DNA of 64,000 bases from contig RDEW01000014.1 of assembly GCA_011109175.1 (NCBI GenBank), positions 568,042-632,041 on the forward strand, read 5' to 3'. The stretch comes from Dicyema japonicum. Its lineage: Eukaryota; Dicyemida; Rhombozoa; Dicyemidae. Below are positions 10,200 to 24,739 of this stretch, piece after piece. Both the position numbers and the translations under genes were made by a program. The notes under the pieces are model-generated. The model searched no databases. It saw only the letters and a list, made by a program, of their open reading frames with translations, and was not told the origin of the DNA. Numbering within the stretch: the stretch's first letter is position 1; each line of letters starts with the position of its first letter.

Positions 10200-10675
10200 A
10201 TGGGTAATTGCTGTCCGCAATTTGTAGAATAAAATTCTTTGATTATAGGGCAAAAGAGAAAGCGAGGAAGAAAATTTGTTAGAAGGCCAACAAATAAAGT
10301 AGGTGAATAAATATACTAAAGTTATGGGAGTGTAGAATACGATGAACCTCGTTCAAATCATACCGACGATCTGGTTTCCATCGCAAATAGGTTTTGTGCA
10401 GGAGATAACTCTAAGAAAAATGATAGATAAATCAACTGATGGCGTTGCTTTCTCAGACGAATTCCACACCATAGGAATGGATAATTATAAGTACTCCTTT
10501 CACTAAGACCAGCAAAATATTGATAAACTCCAACATATCAGAATTTGACTTACCTGAGCACTTTATGTTGTCAGAGTCCGAGGCAATTAAAGAAATCTTT
10601 ATAGTTGATGCCGTAAAGGAAGAAGTTGAAGCAGTTTGTTATTGGTTACTAAACGTAGGTCCAATCATTCATTGA
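10200..10675 (+). CDS. LAMTOR1: LAMTOR1/p18-like Ragulator subunit
   Basis: LAMTOR1 anchors the Ragulator complex to late endosomes/lysosomes through N-terminal lipids and recruits Rag GTPases for mTORC1 signalling. The spliced N-terminus is 'MGNCCPQF', giving Gly2 for myristoylation and Cys4/Cys5 for palmitoylation, then 'ESEEENLLEGQQINYGSV' (human 'REERKLLL..NYHSL') and 'DDLVSIANRKMIDKS' (human 'LLSSILAKTASNIIDVS'). Introns are 10224-10248 (25 nt), 10299-10321 (23) and 10391-10415 (25), all GT-AG. A one-base insertion near 10490 must be removed to reach the helical C-terminus ending '..EAVCYWLLNVGP'. The stop at 10675 is one option. A 23-nt GT-AG intron at about 10655 would move it to 10722. 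Small divergent family, so moderate confidence in the name. Confidence 0.6.
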
Positions 10676-10804
10676 AGTTCCAAGATTTAAAGATTATTAT
10701 TGATTTTTATTCACTATTATGAAAAATTGTTACTTTGAGAGACATTTGACCCAATTCATGCCATTTAGTTAGTTTAAGTGAAAGGAATTTAATTTTTAAA
10801 CTTT

Positions 10805-11140
10805 TTGCAAAGTAGTGTTGTTAAGAAATTATACAAAATGTTAGATGGTTTCCTTTTAAAGCCTGTTCATGAGAACTATAATGTCTCGTCCTATGCTGGC
10901 AACGTGTCACCTGTCAATCAAACAGTTTTACCAGGCCATTCAGATGTCGTGCTTAATGTGGCTTTTTATTTTCACTCGTGCCGGACATATATAGTATTTT
11001 TTGGCTCTATTCATAAATATAAAAATGTGCTCTATAAAATGCTTATCTGTTTCAGTATTATGGAACTTCAATCCATAGTGAGCATTCTAAATGGCAAGCC
11101 TGTACATACATCTTCAAGATACAGAAATACAAATTAATGA
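10805..11140 (+). other. 110-codon open frame, unidentified
   Basis: An open frame with mixed polar and hydrophobic composition ('SSVVKKLYKMLDGFLLKPV' near the start). It has no recognised family and no repeat match. Weakly supported as a gene. Confidence 0.2.
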
Positions 11141-11329
11141 AAAAATCCGAGAAATTTATTGTCATTGATTATACTTCAAAGACGAAAAATTTGAAAACAC
11201 AAACTATGTTTTTTCATGGATTACGAGTCTGAAAAGCGAACTATTGCGGAGTCTATGCATAGAACTAGCCATTCGGGGATTCGTAAACAGAGAAGTGGAG
11301 CGATAAGCAGGGAATCTTTGTCTTTCCTC

Positions 11330-11490
11330 GATTGGTTGGAATATCTTACCACACTAAGATGCCATGATGTCCGTGAGGTTTAGTGAGTTAATTTCTATTG
11401 CTATAGTGAGAGGCAACATTGTGTCAATTATGTGGTTTAGTTAGTTAAGTTATTCCTGTCTCATTAACTTGTAGGAGGCTAGCTTTTAAG
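11330..11490 (+). mobile_element. LINE-C-like 3' end
   Basis: 'SELISIAIVRGNIVSIMWF' parallels the last residues of LINE-C ('FERISLAILRGNS'). It is followed by 'TAGTTAGTTAAGTTATTCC', a tail style seen on LINE copies here. Degraded. Confidence 0.45.
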
Positions 11491-11729
11491 TAAAAAGTGG
11501 AAATGAAAGTCGCTCACATTGACCTAGTTACTTTTGTAGAGCATCGAATAAGTTCTGCACATTTGAACTCAGAGAGGTTGCGGTCATTCGGTTTATATTT
11601 GTGTGTTGGTAGAGAAGAATCGTGCGTTTTTTTGCTTTGTCCAAAAAATAGCTCAACACAACTTTTAATATGTTTATTTTTTCAAGAGGCCTTTGTGCAT
11701 TGTTCTTCCACGTGTTTTGAGAAGGCTGG

Positions 11730-11942
11730 TAATTCCTTAAGAACATTATTGAATCCGCAATAAAATACCGCAAAAGCGAAATTCCTTAGAAAGTTCTCAA
11801 TCCGTCATTATAAAACCGCAAAATGTGAAATTCCATTAAAAATTCAAATTCCACATAAAATACAACAAAAAGGAAAATCCTCCAAAAAATCTTGAATCGA
11901 CATAAAATGCCACAAAATAAAAAACTCCACAAGAAAATCCGT
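11730..11942. repeat. diverged ~47-bp tandem repeat, about four units
   Basis: Units begin near 11750, 11797, 11845 and 11893. Each has the order 'AATCCG', 'ATAAAA', 'CCGCAAAA', 'GAAATTCC' with about 20-30% divergence by eye. No coding potential. It lies between an unidentified frame and a SINE2 copy. Confidence 0.6.
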
Positions 11943-11984
11943 CGCATTTATCCGCACTAGGGCAACCGAAAATAATAAAATGAT

Positions 11985-12275
11985 AATGTTCGCACTTTCC
12001 GAAGCCATATCAGTTATCGCTCCCACAAGCAGAACATACACTTTATTTAAGCAAAGAACAGTAATAATAGCTAATCGAGGAGGATATTCTTTGTTTTCTT
12101 TTCCTTTTAGACTATCCAGTTCCGCAGTGAATGTCCACTGATGACGGCGTCACTCGTCAAGCTCTTTTATCTTCGTAGATGTGTGGAACCTTCCACCAGG
12201 TGAACAGCAGCGTGAATCGAACTCGTGACCTAAGCTACTTTGCCCGACACCTAACCACATGCCACCGGCAACAGA
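11985..12275 (-). mobile_element. SINE2, full length with tRNA-like head
   Basis: On the minus strand the element starts with a tRNA-like head: A-box-like 'TGGCATGTGGTTAGGTG' and B-box 'GAGTTCGATTCAC'. The body includes 'GACGAGTGACGCCGTCATC' and 'AACTGGATAGTCTA'. The end, 'GGGAGCGATAACTGATATGG', resembles the LINE-D 3' terminus. A second, 5'-truncated copy lies at 51165-51385 (-). Confidence 0.75.
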
Positions 12276-12299
12276 AAAGTTACCTTAAATAAAAAATGA

Positions 12300-13160
12300 C
12301 CTTATTAAAGTTAATTAAATTGTTGATCTATAAAAAGGTGACCAAAAATGCTAGAAAGTTAAGAATTATTTTTGGCCACAAGTGCCTTGATGGAAGATAT
12401 TCATTTATCCACTTCAGGATAAATTTAATACGGAAAGCACATTGTGTAACAAATGTACCACACACGTGCTATGTGAAACGATTTGAATACAACTGTTTCA
12501 ATATTTTTTCTGCAGGAACAATATAAGGAACAGCATCTGAAATGAGTAAATATAAATTTCTTTTTTCAACATTAGCTTTGCGAATAACATCATTAATAAT
12601 TTGGCATATAATTGCAGAATTAGGGGATGAATCACTAGGAATACATTCAATTAAAATTTTGAGGATTCTTTAATATTTCAACAAGACAATTTATATATTT
12701 TTCTCTACCTAAATCAGTTTCGTCGATCATTAAAATAATGTTCTCATTTGAAATTGCTTCAATAATTTTTGAAACTATCCGTTTTGTGAGAAACTTTACA
12801 ATATCGCGGCATCTGGTTTCCAAAGTAACAGAATGACAATGTTTCTAGAAAAAATTACAATTGTAGGATTTCTTAGCTTATAACGCGGTATATTTGCAGA
12901 TAAAAATGCTTCTGCTAGATCATTAGCAAAACAATCAGTAGTAGAGTCAATCTTAATATAATTTTGCAATGTTCGTATTTGGAATCCTTGAATTATGTTT
13001 TTGAGTTTTCCTGTGTTTTTCGATAAACCATTGCTTTTTATAAGTAACACATAAAATGTATAATTTACAAAACAATCTTCTGTCCGATGAAAAAAAAATT
13101 CTTTATCAACAATAGAAGAAGGCTCTTTTAGAATCGGTAATTTTTTTCTAATCCTCACTA
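12300..13160 (-). pseudogene. hAT-like transposase relic
   Basis: The frame at 12796-13158 (minus) leads, through frameshifts, to 'NLYLLISDAVPYI' and then a degraded 'HVCGTF..QCAFRIKF'. This resembles the 'LLFVSDAAPYM...HVTCLAHGLHRVAE' segment of a hAT-type transposase widespread in invertebrates. 'IILMIDETDLGREKYI' also fits. Several stops and shifts make it inactive. The same transposase type appears at 22.85-23.40 kb with its C-terminal part. Confidence 0.6.
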
Positions 13161-13239
13161 TTTAACCTTCATTTAAACAATATTCCTAACAAAACAAAAA
13201 ACTCTTCTCTCTTTTACGCAGATGATCTAATAATTGTTT

Positions 13240-13600
13240 CATGTTTTAAATAACGAAGGCTCGTGGCGCCATGTGGCTACTTATTGAAGATTTCTGTTTG
13301 TTTCATCTGTTCCTACTCTTCCATTTTTTAATATAATAACGTCCTGATCCACATGTTCACGTGGGGCCCAATGCCACGGTGGCACGAAAAAGGATCATTT
13401 TCTATCTCCCACTCCACTGGAGTGATTTCCATTACTACAAAGAATGGACGCATTTTACCTTTTATGTTGGTTCTGGATTGACTTGTGTGCGTTGAAGGAC
13501 TGTGTTTTTGTGACACTTTAAACTGTGACACTTTAAACTGGATACACTTGATTAGTTATTAACTGTTAACTTTCTTCTCGGGGTTAATAATAATTCTTCA
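13240..13600 (+). mobile_element. SINE1 copy
   Basis: SINE1 body from 'GGCGCCATGTGGCTACTTAT' to 'ACTTTCTTCTCGGGGTTAAT'. It contains a short tandem duplication 'GTGACACTTTAAACT' near 13515-13540 and lacks the tRNA head. Confidence 0.75.
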
Positions 13601-13679
13601 AAATATCACGGCTGCTTGACAATCAACCTACTTCTCGTCAAAATCCGATCGCTGTCCGTTTATGTTCAACTTGAAGTAA

Positions 13680-13960
13680 AGATTTTTGGAAAATTCTCCT
13701 TGTGAAAAAAGCTGTGAAAATACTTGGGATTATTTATGACCAATTTTTTTCTTTCTAGGCCCACGTGGAAATTTTCATCTTGAAAGATAAACGAAAACTG
13801 TGTTGTTTCTCGAGTCGAATTTGGACACGAAAAATACCCTAATACTTATATTCAAACAATTCAACAAAGCTACTCCGAAAATCGAAAAATATTCCGCCCT
13901 CAGTAGAACTTGAGGAGCTTTATGAATACTTCTGAACTATTATTTTTTCAAATTTCACGT
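13680..13960 (+). mobile_element. LINE-J RT fragment
   Basis: 'KKAVKILGIIYDQFFSF' and, after a stop, 'AHVEIF' match the LINE-J segment 'KILGVTFDTFLCFSAHVESI'. The remainder is frameshifted. Confidence 0.55.
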
Positions 13961-14300
13961 TTAGAAGATTTGACAAACTCGGAGAGAGACTACCCATGGT
14001 AAAAATAATAATGGAAAACCGTGAGAAGCCAAGTTTTTAATTAGTTTTTTAAAGCTACGACGGAATGGTTTAGAAAGCAAGAAATTCAATTTTTTCGTTG
14101 TCAGTTGATAGGACATATTATACGCTTCTGCAAAAATGATGAAAGAGGTTTGATTTGTTCAGGAAAACACAGAAGATCAGAGTGCCGATTTGACGGAAAG
14201 AACGATAAAAATGAATAAATTGTGAATCAACTAATCACATGGTTAACTACGGAGGTTGCTCTTCTGCAAACGCAGCTAATAAATTTAAATGGATAAAATT

Positions 14301-14600
14301 TTACTTCAAAGTAAAAAATGCAATCAAAGTGTTTTTAAAGGAAGCTCTAATGCCAATAAGATCAGTGAGGATAGTAAAGATCTGAACGAACCAACACGGA
14401 ACGGGTGGAACCTTATCACTTTTCGGAATGCAAAAAATAATATTTGAGTACATACCGATGGACCCTAGTGTCCTCCGTCGACAGTATGTCCCAAACCCAA
14501 TCTTTAAACACATCAGCATACATAAAAAATCCAAATATTGTCTTGTCTCTCGTCTACAAGTTAGTGATACTGGGGTTACTTGACTAACTGGTCACTGAAG
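14301..14600 (-). other. unidentified minus frame next to a LINE tail
   Basis: A 77-codon minus frame ('MDFLCMLMCLKIGFGTYC' and onward) has no recognised family. At 14556-14592, plus strand, 'CTACAAGTTAGTGATACTGG' is the same LINE-J tail as at 16.44 kb. Confidence 0.2.
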
Positions 14601-14734
14601 CATATTCTCTCCGATATCGCACACGAGTCCCTCTATAACTAGTGGAAATGGAAGAAAACACCCAGTCTTAGCATTTGTGAAGCCCAGTGGGGTAAAGCAA
14701 ATAATCTTTTATCGTGATAGCATTAGAACTGGAA

Positions 14735-15400
14735 TTTTTATATTTATTTAAAAAATCCAAAGATCGACATAATGCAGCTGTCAAAACCAAATAATTAAGT
14801 AATCACAGCTTCTAGTAATTCCCACACTCTTCATGACTGGTCAGCCAGCAATTTCAACGTCTCCTGGAAGTATCTCTTCAATTTCTGTGGAGAAACTCGA
14901 TCGGGGTGTCTTTCTTCAAAACTGATCGATATTCATACACATGGATAACTTTTTCTCCTAGTGGGTTTCCTGGTTTTTTCCAAAACTTTGGAAACCTCGG
15001 GCATTTTTTTGGTCGACATCTCTGAAAGCAAAAACCCTGGAAACCTGAAATTGGTTCTCTTTCGTGTGATGAAAGAAATATGATTTTCCGCTGGGGTGAG
15101 TTGATGTGTTCAGTTTTCATTGAAGAAAGAGTAAATCTCCATACATAGCAAGGGTCATACGGTAGCCACCCTGGTTTTCCTCTAAGGATTGAAAGTGAGT
15201 CTAAGAAATTCCGCTTTCGAAGCCTCCTGGTCATGTTCTTCAGCATGATGATTAAACGTAATTAATGCGTCAAAAATGACATCAAGGATTTTCTGGCATT
15301 TTGTGAATGGGACCAAGATATCTCCGAGGATTAACTCTGGTATAAGGGTGAACTGAATGATCCTCATCTGTTGGCATATCGTATAGAAACGAATTAAGTA
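14735..15400 (-). mobile_element. LINE-J (F subtype) C-terminal part and 3' end
   Basis: Minus frames read 'ILVPFTKCQKILDVIFDALI' (the ILGVTLD segment) and 'KPGNPLGEKVIHVYEYRSVL', which parallels 'GNPFKEKVAHAEEFRSVIKK' at 31.8 kb. The 3' end '..TTACTTAATTATTTGG..' leads into TAAATAAATA near 14740. Decayed. Confidence 0.6.
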
Positions 15401-15970
15401 GAATCAAGACAAAGGGGATCCTGTGGGACCTCATTAGAAAGTAATCATGACCCTTAATTTGTTCCATTAACGCTAACTCTTTCGAAATTTCAGAACAAAT
15501 TAAATGCATCTACAAGGTGCAAGTTGGGGTTGTCCAATTTAGCGAAAGACGACAACTTAAAATGTACCAGAGCATCTTACGAAGTATAAAATTATTTTAA
15601 TTAAACAGGTGAGTTATCTTGTCGCTCGTTGTAGAGGGGCACCTACTATTGCCGAAAATCTTATACAGCCATGTTCAAAAAAATCATTGAGTGTATTTAT
15701 GGAGAACAGATTTTTCAGAAACTGGATCTTGTTCCTTTGTAAAATAATATTATTTCAAGGCGAATTCAGGAACTTTCTGAAAATATTGAAACCCAGTTAC
15801 TAATTCGTTTGAATAATTCTAATGGGTTTGCCATTCAAATTGATGAGTCTACTGATGTTGAAGGATTGGCACATTAATAGGCTCTCGTTCGATACTCATT
15901 TGACAATATTATTGAAAAAGACATGTTAATGTGCCAATTGTTGGAGAGTAATTGTACTGGGGAAGATGAT

Positions 15971-16626
<656 letters not shown>

Positions 16627-17244
16627 TAACGTTTGTTTGAATTACGAAACGAGCTTATTGTGTCTCTTAAGAAACAAAATTTTCCAATTTACAAAAATTT
16701 GGAAAACAATCTTTGGTTATAGAGACCTGCATATTTGGTTTCAAATAAAAAAAAATAATTTACATTATCACTACAAGGAAAATATCAAACAGTTTTTATT
16801 TTGAATGATAAAGTAATGGCCTTAAAACGGAAAATTGAATTTCGGCGATCATCCGTAGATAAGAATAATATTGCATGCTTTGTCGTTTTGCAAGAGTATC
16901 TCGATGAATCAAAATCAGCATTGGAAGATACAGTTCTTCAGGACATCAAAGATCATTTGGTGATTTTGGACGATAACATTGCAAAATATTTTCCGGGTAA
17001 ATTTGATGACGATTGGGTTCAAAGTTAAAGTAATACCAGCAAATCTAACATCAATTGAATATGCTTATTGATTTGACATCAGAATCAACGTCAATTCAGA
17101 TATATATAAAAATGAATCCCTTTTTAATTATTGGAGAGCATACATTTCAAAATATCCAGATATCTCAGAAAAGGCTATAAGTGAACTAATACCTTTTCCA
17201 ACGACTTACTTATGCGAGTCTGGGTTTTCAATATATAGCACTTT

Positions 17245-17673
17245 TTCTTCCGAAGCTCCGAGCACTCCTTTCTTCCCGAAGCTTTTTCAAAATGCCGTCC
17301 GAAATCTTATACAAGAGAACAGGAACTAAGCCAATATCATGTGATATTACTGATTCAAGATGGAGGCTCTTTGGACACATACTCCGCCACGATATGGGGA
17401 CCCCTGCCAACATAGCAATGGAGGAGTGTTTTGTCTTAGAAGCATCTCGTTTCCGCGGCCGGCCGAGGACAACACTGCCGGTTATTGTAGATGAAGATCT
17501 CAAGAAGACTGGAAAGTGCCTTAAAGATGGGGACGATCTAGATATGCTACGGAACATGGCAACGGATCGAAAAAGATGGGCGACGTTAATTAGATTGTTA
17601 ATTTTTCGTGTTGCACATGCTTTGCCATGATCTTGGAATCGCGTACGTGCCTATAATAATAATAATAATAATG
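17245..17673 (+). mobile_element. LINE-D C-terminal fragment with (TAA)n tail
   Basis: An intact 112-codon frame carries 'DSRWRLFGHILRHDMGTPAN', 'RFRGRPRTTLPVIVDEDLKK' and 'DLDMLRNMATDRKRW'. After the stop come 'GTTGCACATGCTTTGCC' and (TAA)6 at 17653-17673, the LINE-D 3' end. It is inserted into the hAT relic. Confidence 0.8.
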
Positions 17674-17990
17674 TATATAAATTTATTCAAATTTGTATTT
17701 GGCAGGCGGCACACTAGAAATTGTCTGTCATGATCTACATTAATTAGATTGTCATCTACATCTACCAAAACAAAATATAGAAATAAACTTAATGCTTCAG
17801 CTGATATGAGGATACAGTTGTCAACAATAACTCCTAACGTTACATAACTATGTTATGATAAAAAATTAGCTCAATGTTCACATTAAAATTGTTTTTGGTT
17901 ATTACGATTATGTTTTAAGTGAAAATTGTAATAATTGAATTGGAAGGGTTCCACAAAAAATAAATTAGCCCAAAAAAGTTCCGCGAAAAC

Positions 17991-18010
17991 CTTAAGGTTG
18001 GGAACCACTG
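17991..18010. repeat. hAT terminal inverted repeat
   Basis: The inverse complement starts 'CAGTGGTTCCCAACCTTAAG', the common hAT terminus. 'CTTTAAAG' follows directly and recurs 4 bp later, so the 8-bp target duplication cannot be assigned with certainty. The partner end upstream of 15.59 kb was not found. Confidence 0.6.
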
Positions 18011-18019
18011 CTTTAAAGA

Positions 18020-18372
18020 TTTCTTTAAAGTCTTAAGATAAAGTCAATGTGACAGATCTTCCGAGTTAAAATTCGAGTCCATTTTGAATTAGATAAATCT
18101 TCACGAGAGTGCTACAAGGGCCTGTTCAGCATCCATAAAGGCGGAGAAGGCCAAACTCGTTAAATACGTCGACCTTCCCGATGATGTCAAATTTGTTCCC
18201 CTTGCTATGGAGACTTCCGGATCCTACTCCCCCTCTACACTCGAGTTTTTCGGACGTCTTGGAAACCGGATCACCTCATGCACTGGAGATCTCCGCGAAC
18301 GTCACTGGCTATTTGAGCGAATTTCGCTCGCAATTTTGAGAGGGAACAGCACGCGGTGAGGGACTTCTATTG
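18020..18372 (+). mobile_element. LINE-C C-terminus and 3' end
   Basis: From about 18130 the frame reads 'KYVDLPDDVKFVPLAMETSG', 'PSTLEFFGRLGNRITSCTGD' and 'FERISLAILRGNS', then stop. This is the best-preserved LINE-C terminus in the window and defines the family's 3' end. Confidence 0.8.
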
Positions 18373-18582
18373 TTTAAATTTAAATTTATAAAGCCAAAAT
18401 AAAAATTATGAATAAAAAAAAAAAAAAATTAGATAAATAGAAATTAAAAGTTAGGGAGCTTGATTTAAAAACTGGCCAATTAATAAAATAAATAAAATTT
18501 TTCTTATAAATTTTTTTCTTTATGTGGCTAATTTAAAAATTGGCGAATTTGCGAGGATAGAATGTACAAAATAAAAAGTAAA

Positions 18583-20554
<1,972 letters not shown>

Positions 20555-20899
20555 TAGTTAAAACGCGGGCGATTTAAATTTAAAAAAAATAAATAATATT
20601 TAAATCATAATTGATTTAAAATAAATTTAGAATCATTTGTCTTGAAGGACCGACTTTCATTATTCAAATGGTCTTGTTCTGTTTCACTTAAATTAATGGT
20701 TTTGTTCTCTCAGTGGAGGATGTAGAGAAAATGATTCAAGATCAAAAATCAACTTATTCCCGAAGTCCGAGTGGAATCCCAACAATATTACTGAAAAAAA
20801 AATATTGGTTCTTATGCTATCGTGCCCCAAAGTAAATCTACAACTTTTCAATCAACAGAAACTCTATCCCGTTCAGATGGAAACTATCGAACATATGGC
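20555..20899. other. upstream region of the kinase gene
   Basis: AT-rich, with no gene recognised. Probably the promoter side of the polo-like kinase. Confidence 0.4.
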
Positions 20900-21290
20900 C
20901 GAATTTGAAACCTGGAGGCCAAAATAATCACAGGCCTCGTTCAGACCGGTATCTCTCTTGTGTTCCTCCACAAAAAATCGTAGAAAAGTTAAGTCTTGAA
21001 CAGATTGTACTTTACCTTCATGTTGCATCGTTCCAACGTGGGGTTAAGAAGGGTCTCTCCACAACAACTCACCTTACATCCTTAACAAAATTCATCACCG
21101 ATACCGTACAATGTAAATTTAAGAATCAAAAGTCCCTAGTATTATCTATTGGCATATAGGAGGCTTTTTGACTCCGTCCAAAGAAAATTACTTACAAAAA
21201 AGATCTTGGTCTCTGACATTCCAGACAAATTGAAAATTTGGATTACAATTAACAAAAACTATCGATTGAGTATTATTTAACAAACAATAA
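20900..21290 (+). mobile_element. LINE-J RT fragment
   Basis: 'GLSTTTHLTSLTKFITDTV' and, after a frameshift, 'QRKLLTKKILVSDIPDKLK' match RT palm-region segments of the LINE-J copy at 46.6-46.9 kb ('HSTTTHLTKLVQF', 'SRKILTAKIF'). It ends before the catalytic motif. Confidence 0.65.
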
Positions 21291-21294
21291 AAAA

Positions 21295-22015
21295 AAGTTA
21301 ATATATTTAATCAACAACCTTCCTCGCCTGCCTGTTCGCCAGCCTCCTCAGGCAGTTCGATTCTGGTTGCTGAAACAACTCCGAGAGCGCCTTGTCTAAT
21401 TGAACCCTCTGGCCCATATGGCATCTCAGGGCTCTGCCTCCTATACTCCAGTGTCAGGCTCTCTAGGGTCCGCTTTAACACAGTGGACTGTAGATAGGCC
21501 TGGAGCTTTCCTATCTACCCCCAGCTGCTTCAGATAACCCTTGTGGTACTTTGTTGCAATTCCTTCCTACGTCATTACTATAGGAATAACGAGGACCTTG
21601 CAACCAAGCATCTGCCCCATCTCGTTTGCAAGCAAGTCATACTTTCTTTTTTTCTTCACCTCCACAGTTTGCAAACAGTCTTGAGACGTAATGCCAACCT
21701 CTATGATAAGGACTTGGCCAGACTCCTTATCGTGTACCACAATGTCCGGTTTATTGTGCTTGACTAGCACCGAGGTACGGATAACACTGTCTACCCTAAT
21801 TTGGACCCTGGTGTTTTCTACTACAGATTGCACCTTATGAGTCCGCAACTTTCTGGTGTAGCGAATACCATACTTATTGCATAGTAGAAGATGAAGACTC
21901 TTTACTACCTCGTTATGCCTCTACATATAGTCGTGGCAGAGCATGGACCCACATCGAGTGGCTAAATGATCATCCGACATGCTCCTTGACTTACAATGAA
22001 GACATGTATTTATTG
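21295..22015 (-). mobile_element. LINE-R (R2-like) C-terminal zinc finger and nuclease-like domain
   Basis: The minus strand has a degraded zinc-binding segment near 21850-22010 ('KEHVGD' to 'RRHNEVVKSLHLLLCNKYG'), followed by the intact frame 21567-21848 with 'KPDIVVHDKESGQVLIIEVG' and 'KKRKYDLLANEMGQMLG'. D..(E/D).. spacing and the 'WDGIATKYHKGYL' end are typical of the PD-(D/E)XK-like tail of R2-type elements. The RT is absent. It differs from LINE-C, LINE-D and LINE-J. A small second copy lies at 47.0-47.2 kb. Confidence 0.65.
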
Positions 22016-22029
22016 ATCGACCCCGATTG

Positions 22030-22820
22030 AGTATTATTATTATTATTATTATTTAAGCCAAAGAAACACCGTCTTAACCAATAACTAATATTCAGGTGAT
22101 CCCGGCATCTCTCAATAATCGGGCCATTTTTTCTCGATGCTCCGACTGTGATCCCACGCATTTTCTATACGGACGGGGGTCTTTTTCCTTTCCTCTTCTG
22201 AAATTGCCTCCAGTTGCCTCTATGATAGACTCGAGTGCTCTGGGGCAATTTCTTTATCTGTATATTTTTCTAGTAACTTTTTTGCTCTTGACTGGATATC
22301 TTGAATTTTTGTTAGGTTCGTTGCCGACAGGTTAGATCCCCATGCAGCACATGCATAGCCTATTGTTGGCTCGACATACTGCTTGTAGAGGGTCCCGATA
22401 CCTGGCGGATAAATTCCTCCACAGTTCCAAAGGAAGGCCTTTACAAAATTGATCTTCTTTGCACAGGTTGATATGATAGATTCCACATGGGCTGAGAAGC
22501 AGAGGAAAGTATCAAAAGTTACTCCCAGTATCTTCTGCGATTTCTTTTGTGGTATAGGTACTCCATTTAACGTGACATCAATTAATTGCGTTCCCATCTT
22601 TCTATTCTTAGTAAATAGAGTGACTGCTGACTTTTCGGAACATGCATTTAATCGATTCTCGCACAACCATCCAAAATATGTTATTTAGTATTCCTTGTAG
22701 TCTTTCCTTAGCATGTTCGACGTTTACGTCTCTAGATGCGATAACTATGTCATCGACATAGGAAAGTAGTATGTCATTATTATTCATAGGTACGGGGAGA
22801 TCACTCAAAACAAATTAAAA
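22030..22820 (-). mobile_element. LINE-J RT C-terminal part with (TAA)n tail
   Basis: The minus strand reads 'ILLSYVDDIVIASRDVN' (catalytic YVDD), then 'QKILGVTFDTFLCFSAHVES' and 'YVEPTIGYACAAWGSNLSAT' up to the stop near 22220. The 3' end 'GGGATCACCTGAATATTAG' leads to a TAA microsatellite at 22032-22053. One or two frameshifts separate the RT core from the thumb. Confidence 0.8.
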
Positions 22821-22852
22821 AGGATTGGTGCTCAGTTTAGTTAAAATTATAA

Positions 22853-23395
22853 TTAAAGCATGAAATATTTTTCAATATTTTTCATTGAAATAAACATCTT
22901 TAGACATTTGTTTTTTCGAACGGGAAAAAGATTGTTCCACTGAAATTGAAGTAGCGGACATTTTAGAAGGTTGCATGTCATTAGATTTATTGATTTGTTA
23001 GTCATTTTAGCAACATCCATTAAATTATTCTTCTCATACCTTTCAATATCCCCATTTACCGAAATATAACTGATCTTTTCAAAATCTGCATAACTTTCTT
23101 CGATTGAATACTGTGAGTTTTGCAATTTTTCTAAATTAAATTTAGTCATTGATGTTTGGTAATTTCAAAAAGTTCAGGAAACAAATTTTCATTGATTGCT
23201 TCAAATTCGCAACAATATTCTCAGCGTCTTCAAATTGTTTACTACATCTTTAATTGCAACGAGAATGTCACAATAATAAAATTCTGCTTCTAAAAAACTC
23301 TCCCATCTTGTGATAATTACATCTGGTGGTAATTTAATCTCACCAAACATAGCTCTGCGCTTTATGATTGCGAAAGAGAAATTTTCATTTTTTCC
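22853..23395 (-). pseudogene. hAT-like transposase C-terminal relic
   Basis: 'KLPPDVIITRWESFLEAEFY' followed by 'YCDILVAIKDVVNNLK' matches the '[20 protein letters not shown]' segment of the hAT-type transposase found in part at 12.3-13.2 kb. The intact frame 22853-23149 continues with a lysine/asparagine-rich C-terminus. It lies upstream of LINE-J debris. Confidence 0.55.
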
Positions 23396-23454
23396 AATTA
23401 AGTCGTTAACGGGGGAAACTGGCCCACCGCAAGAAAGACGTGCGGGAAGCGGTC

Positions 23455-24640
23455 TAGATGAGATTATTTTAAGGCACTTTCACGAAAGCCATGGTATTTA
23501 TAGCCCCGCATGTGCAACACTCATAGAAACAATATTTATAGTTAATCTCTTCCATCTTTCTCTGTCGAATGCTAGTGATCTCAATTCGTCCAGATCGTCC
23601 CCCGCAGATTTAGATCTTTGTTTAAGGGAGTCGGAGGTGTCGATCTAGGTTGTCCGCGGAAGGGTTTGTCGCAACTGTCAAAGTAATCTTCCATCGCTTT
23701 GTTAGCGGGTGCGTACGGGTTCATTCTTAATACATGTCCAAATAGCCTCCACCGGGTATCTATCACATCCTTGCTGATGTACGAACACATACACTTGTTG
23801 TAGATACTCGTGGTTGATATTCAACGTGGCCACTACATTCCGATTAAGCTTCTTAGTTGCCTTCTATTGAACGAATCCAGTTTCAATAGTTCGTTGAGGG
23901 AACTTCCCCAGGTCCCAACGTTGTACAGTAGGATCAGTTTCACAAAGGCGTTGTAAAGCTAGCATCTTATGTCAATTCCAAGTCCTTTGGCTCTTACCCA
24001 TCCTTTCTTTAGTTTAGCCATTGTCGCATTTGCCAGTGTTTTCCTCCTTAGTACATCTTCAGCGTCTCCTAGTAGAGAGCCGAGCTTATTAGTACATCGC
24101 CATCTTTCGTGAGCAACATCGTCTTCTTTTTTGATTTCAGTAATTTCGTTTTTGTTTACATTTACGCTGAGAAACCATTTCTCAAGCTCTGCAGGTGCAT
24201 TTTCTAGTAGGTGTTGGAGTGCAGTCGCGTCCCCTTGATACGAAATCCACATCATCCGCATAAAATGTCTCTTCTATGTCTCCTATATAGCATTTACGGA
24301 GATCGCGGAGTGCAGATTCAAGGTATATGGTGAATAGTAAAGGGGAGAGGGAATCACCCTGGGGTGTCCCAATCGTTGTTTTGAAACTGCGGGAAGTTGC
24401 TCCTTCTGTCCTTACAGATAGTCTTGTGTCCGCAAGTAGTAGTCTGATTATCCTACCCGACGATTCATCCAATATTTGCTCAAGCACATTCATCAGTTTT
24501 GTCTGTTTATTGAGTCAAAAGCTCTGGAGATATCTATTCCTAACACGGTCGTTGCGCTCTTGAATGACTCCATACAATGTCCGCCGTAGACCACCCTTCT
24601 CGGAACCCACTTTGATTTGCTGGTAGGTATAGATCATCCA
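23455..24640 (-). mobile_element. LINE-D reverse transcriptase copy
   Basis: On the minus strand in order: 'QSGFREGWSTADIVW', 'TVLGIDISRAFDSINRQ', 'LLLADTRLSVRTEGATSRSF', 'TPQGDSLSPLLFTIYLESAL', 'ETFYADDVDFVS' (catalytic YADD), 'NKLGSLLGDAEDVLRRKTLA', 'DTRWRLFGHVLRMNPYAPAN', and the 3' end 'TGCACATGCGGGGCTATAAA'. Several frameshifts. The catalytic motif is retained. It lacks the 5' half with the APE endonuclease. Confidence 0.85.
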
Positions 24641-24739
24641 CACCCTTTATCCGAGATGAGAATACAATTTAAAAAACAATTTATAACGTGTAATTTAAAA
24701 TGAAATTAAAAAATATTAACAAAATTAAAAAAATAATTA

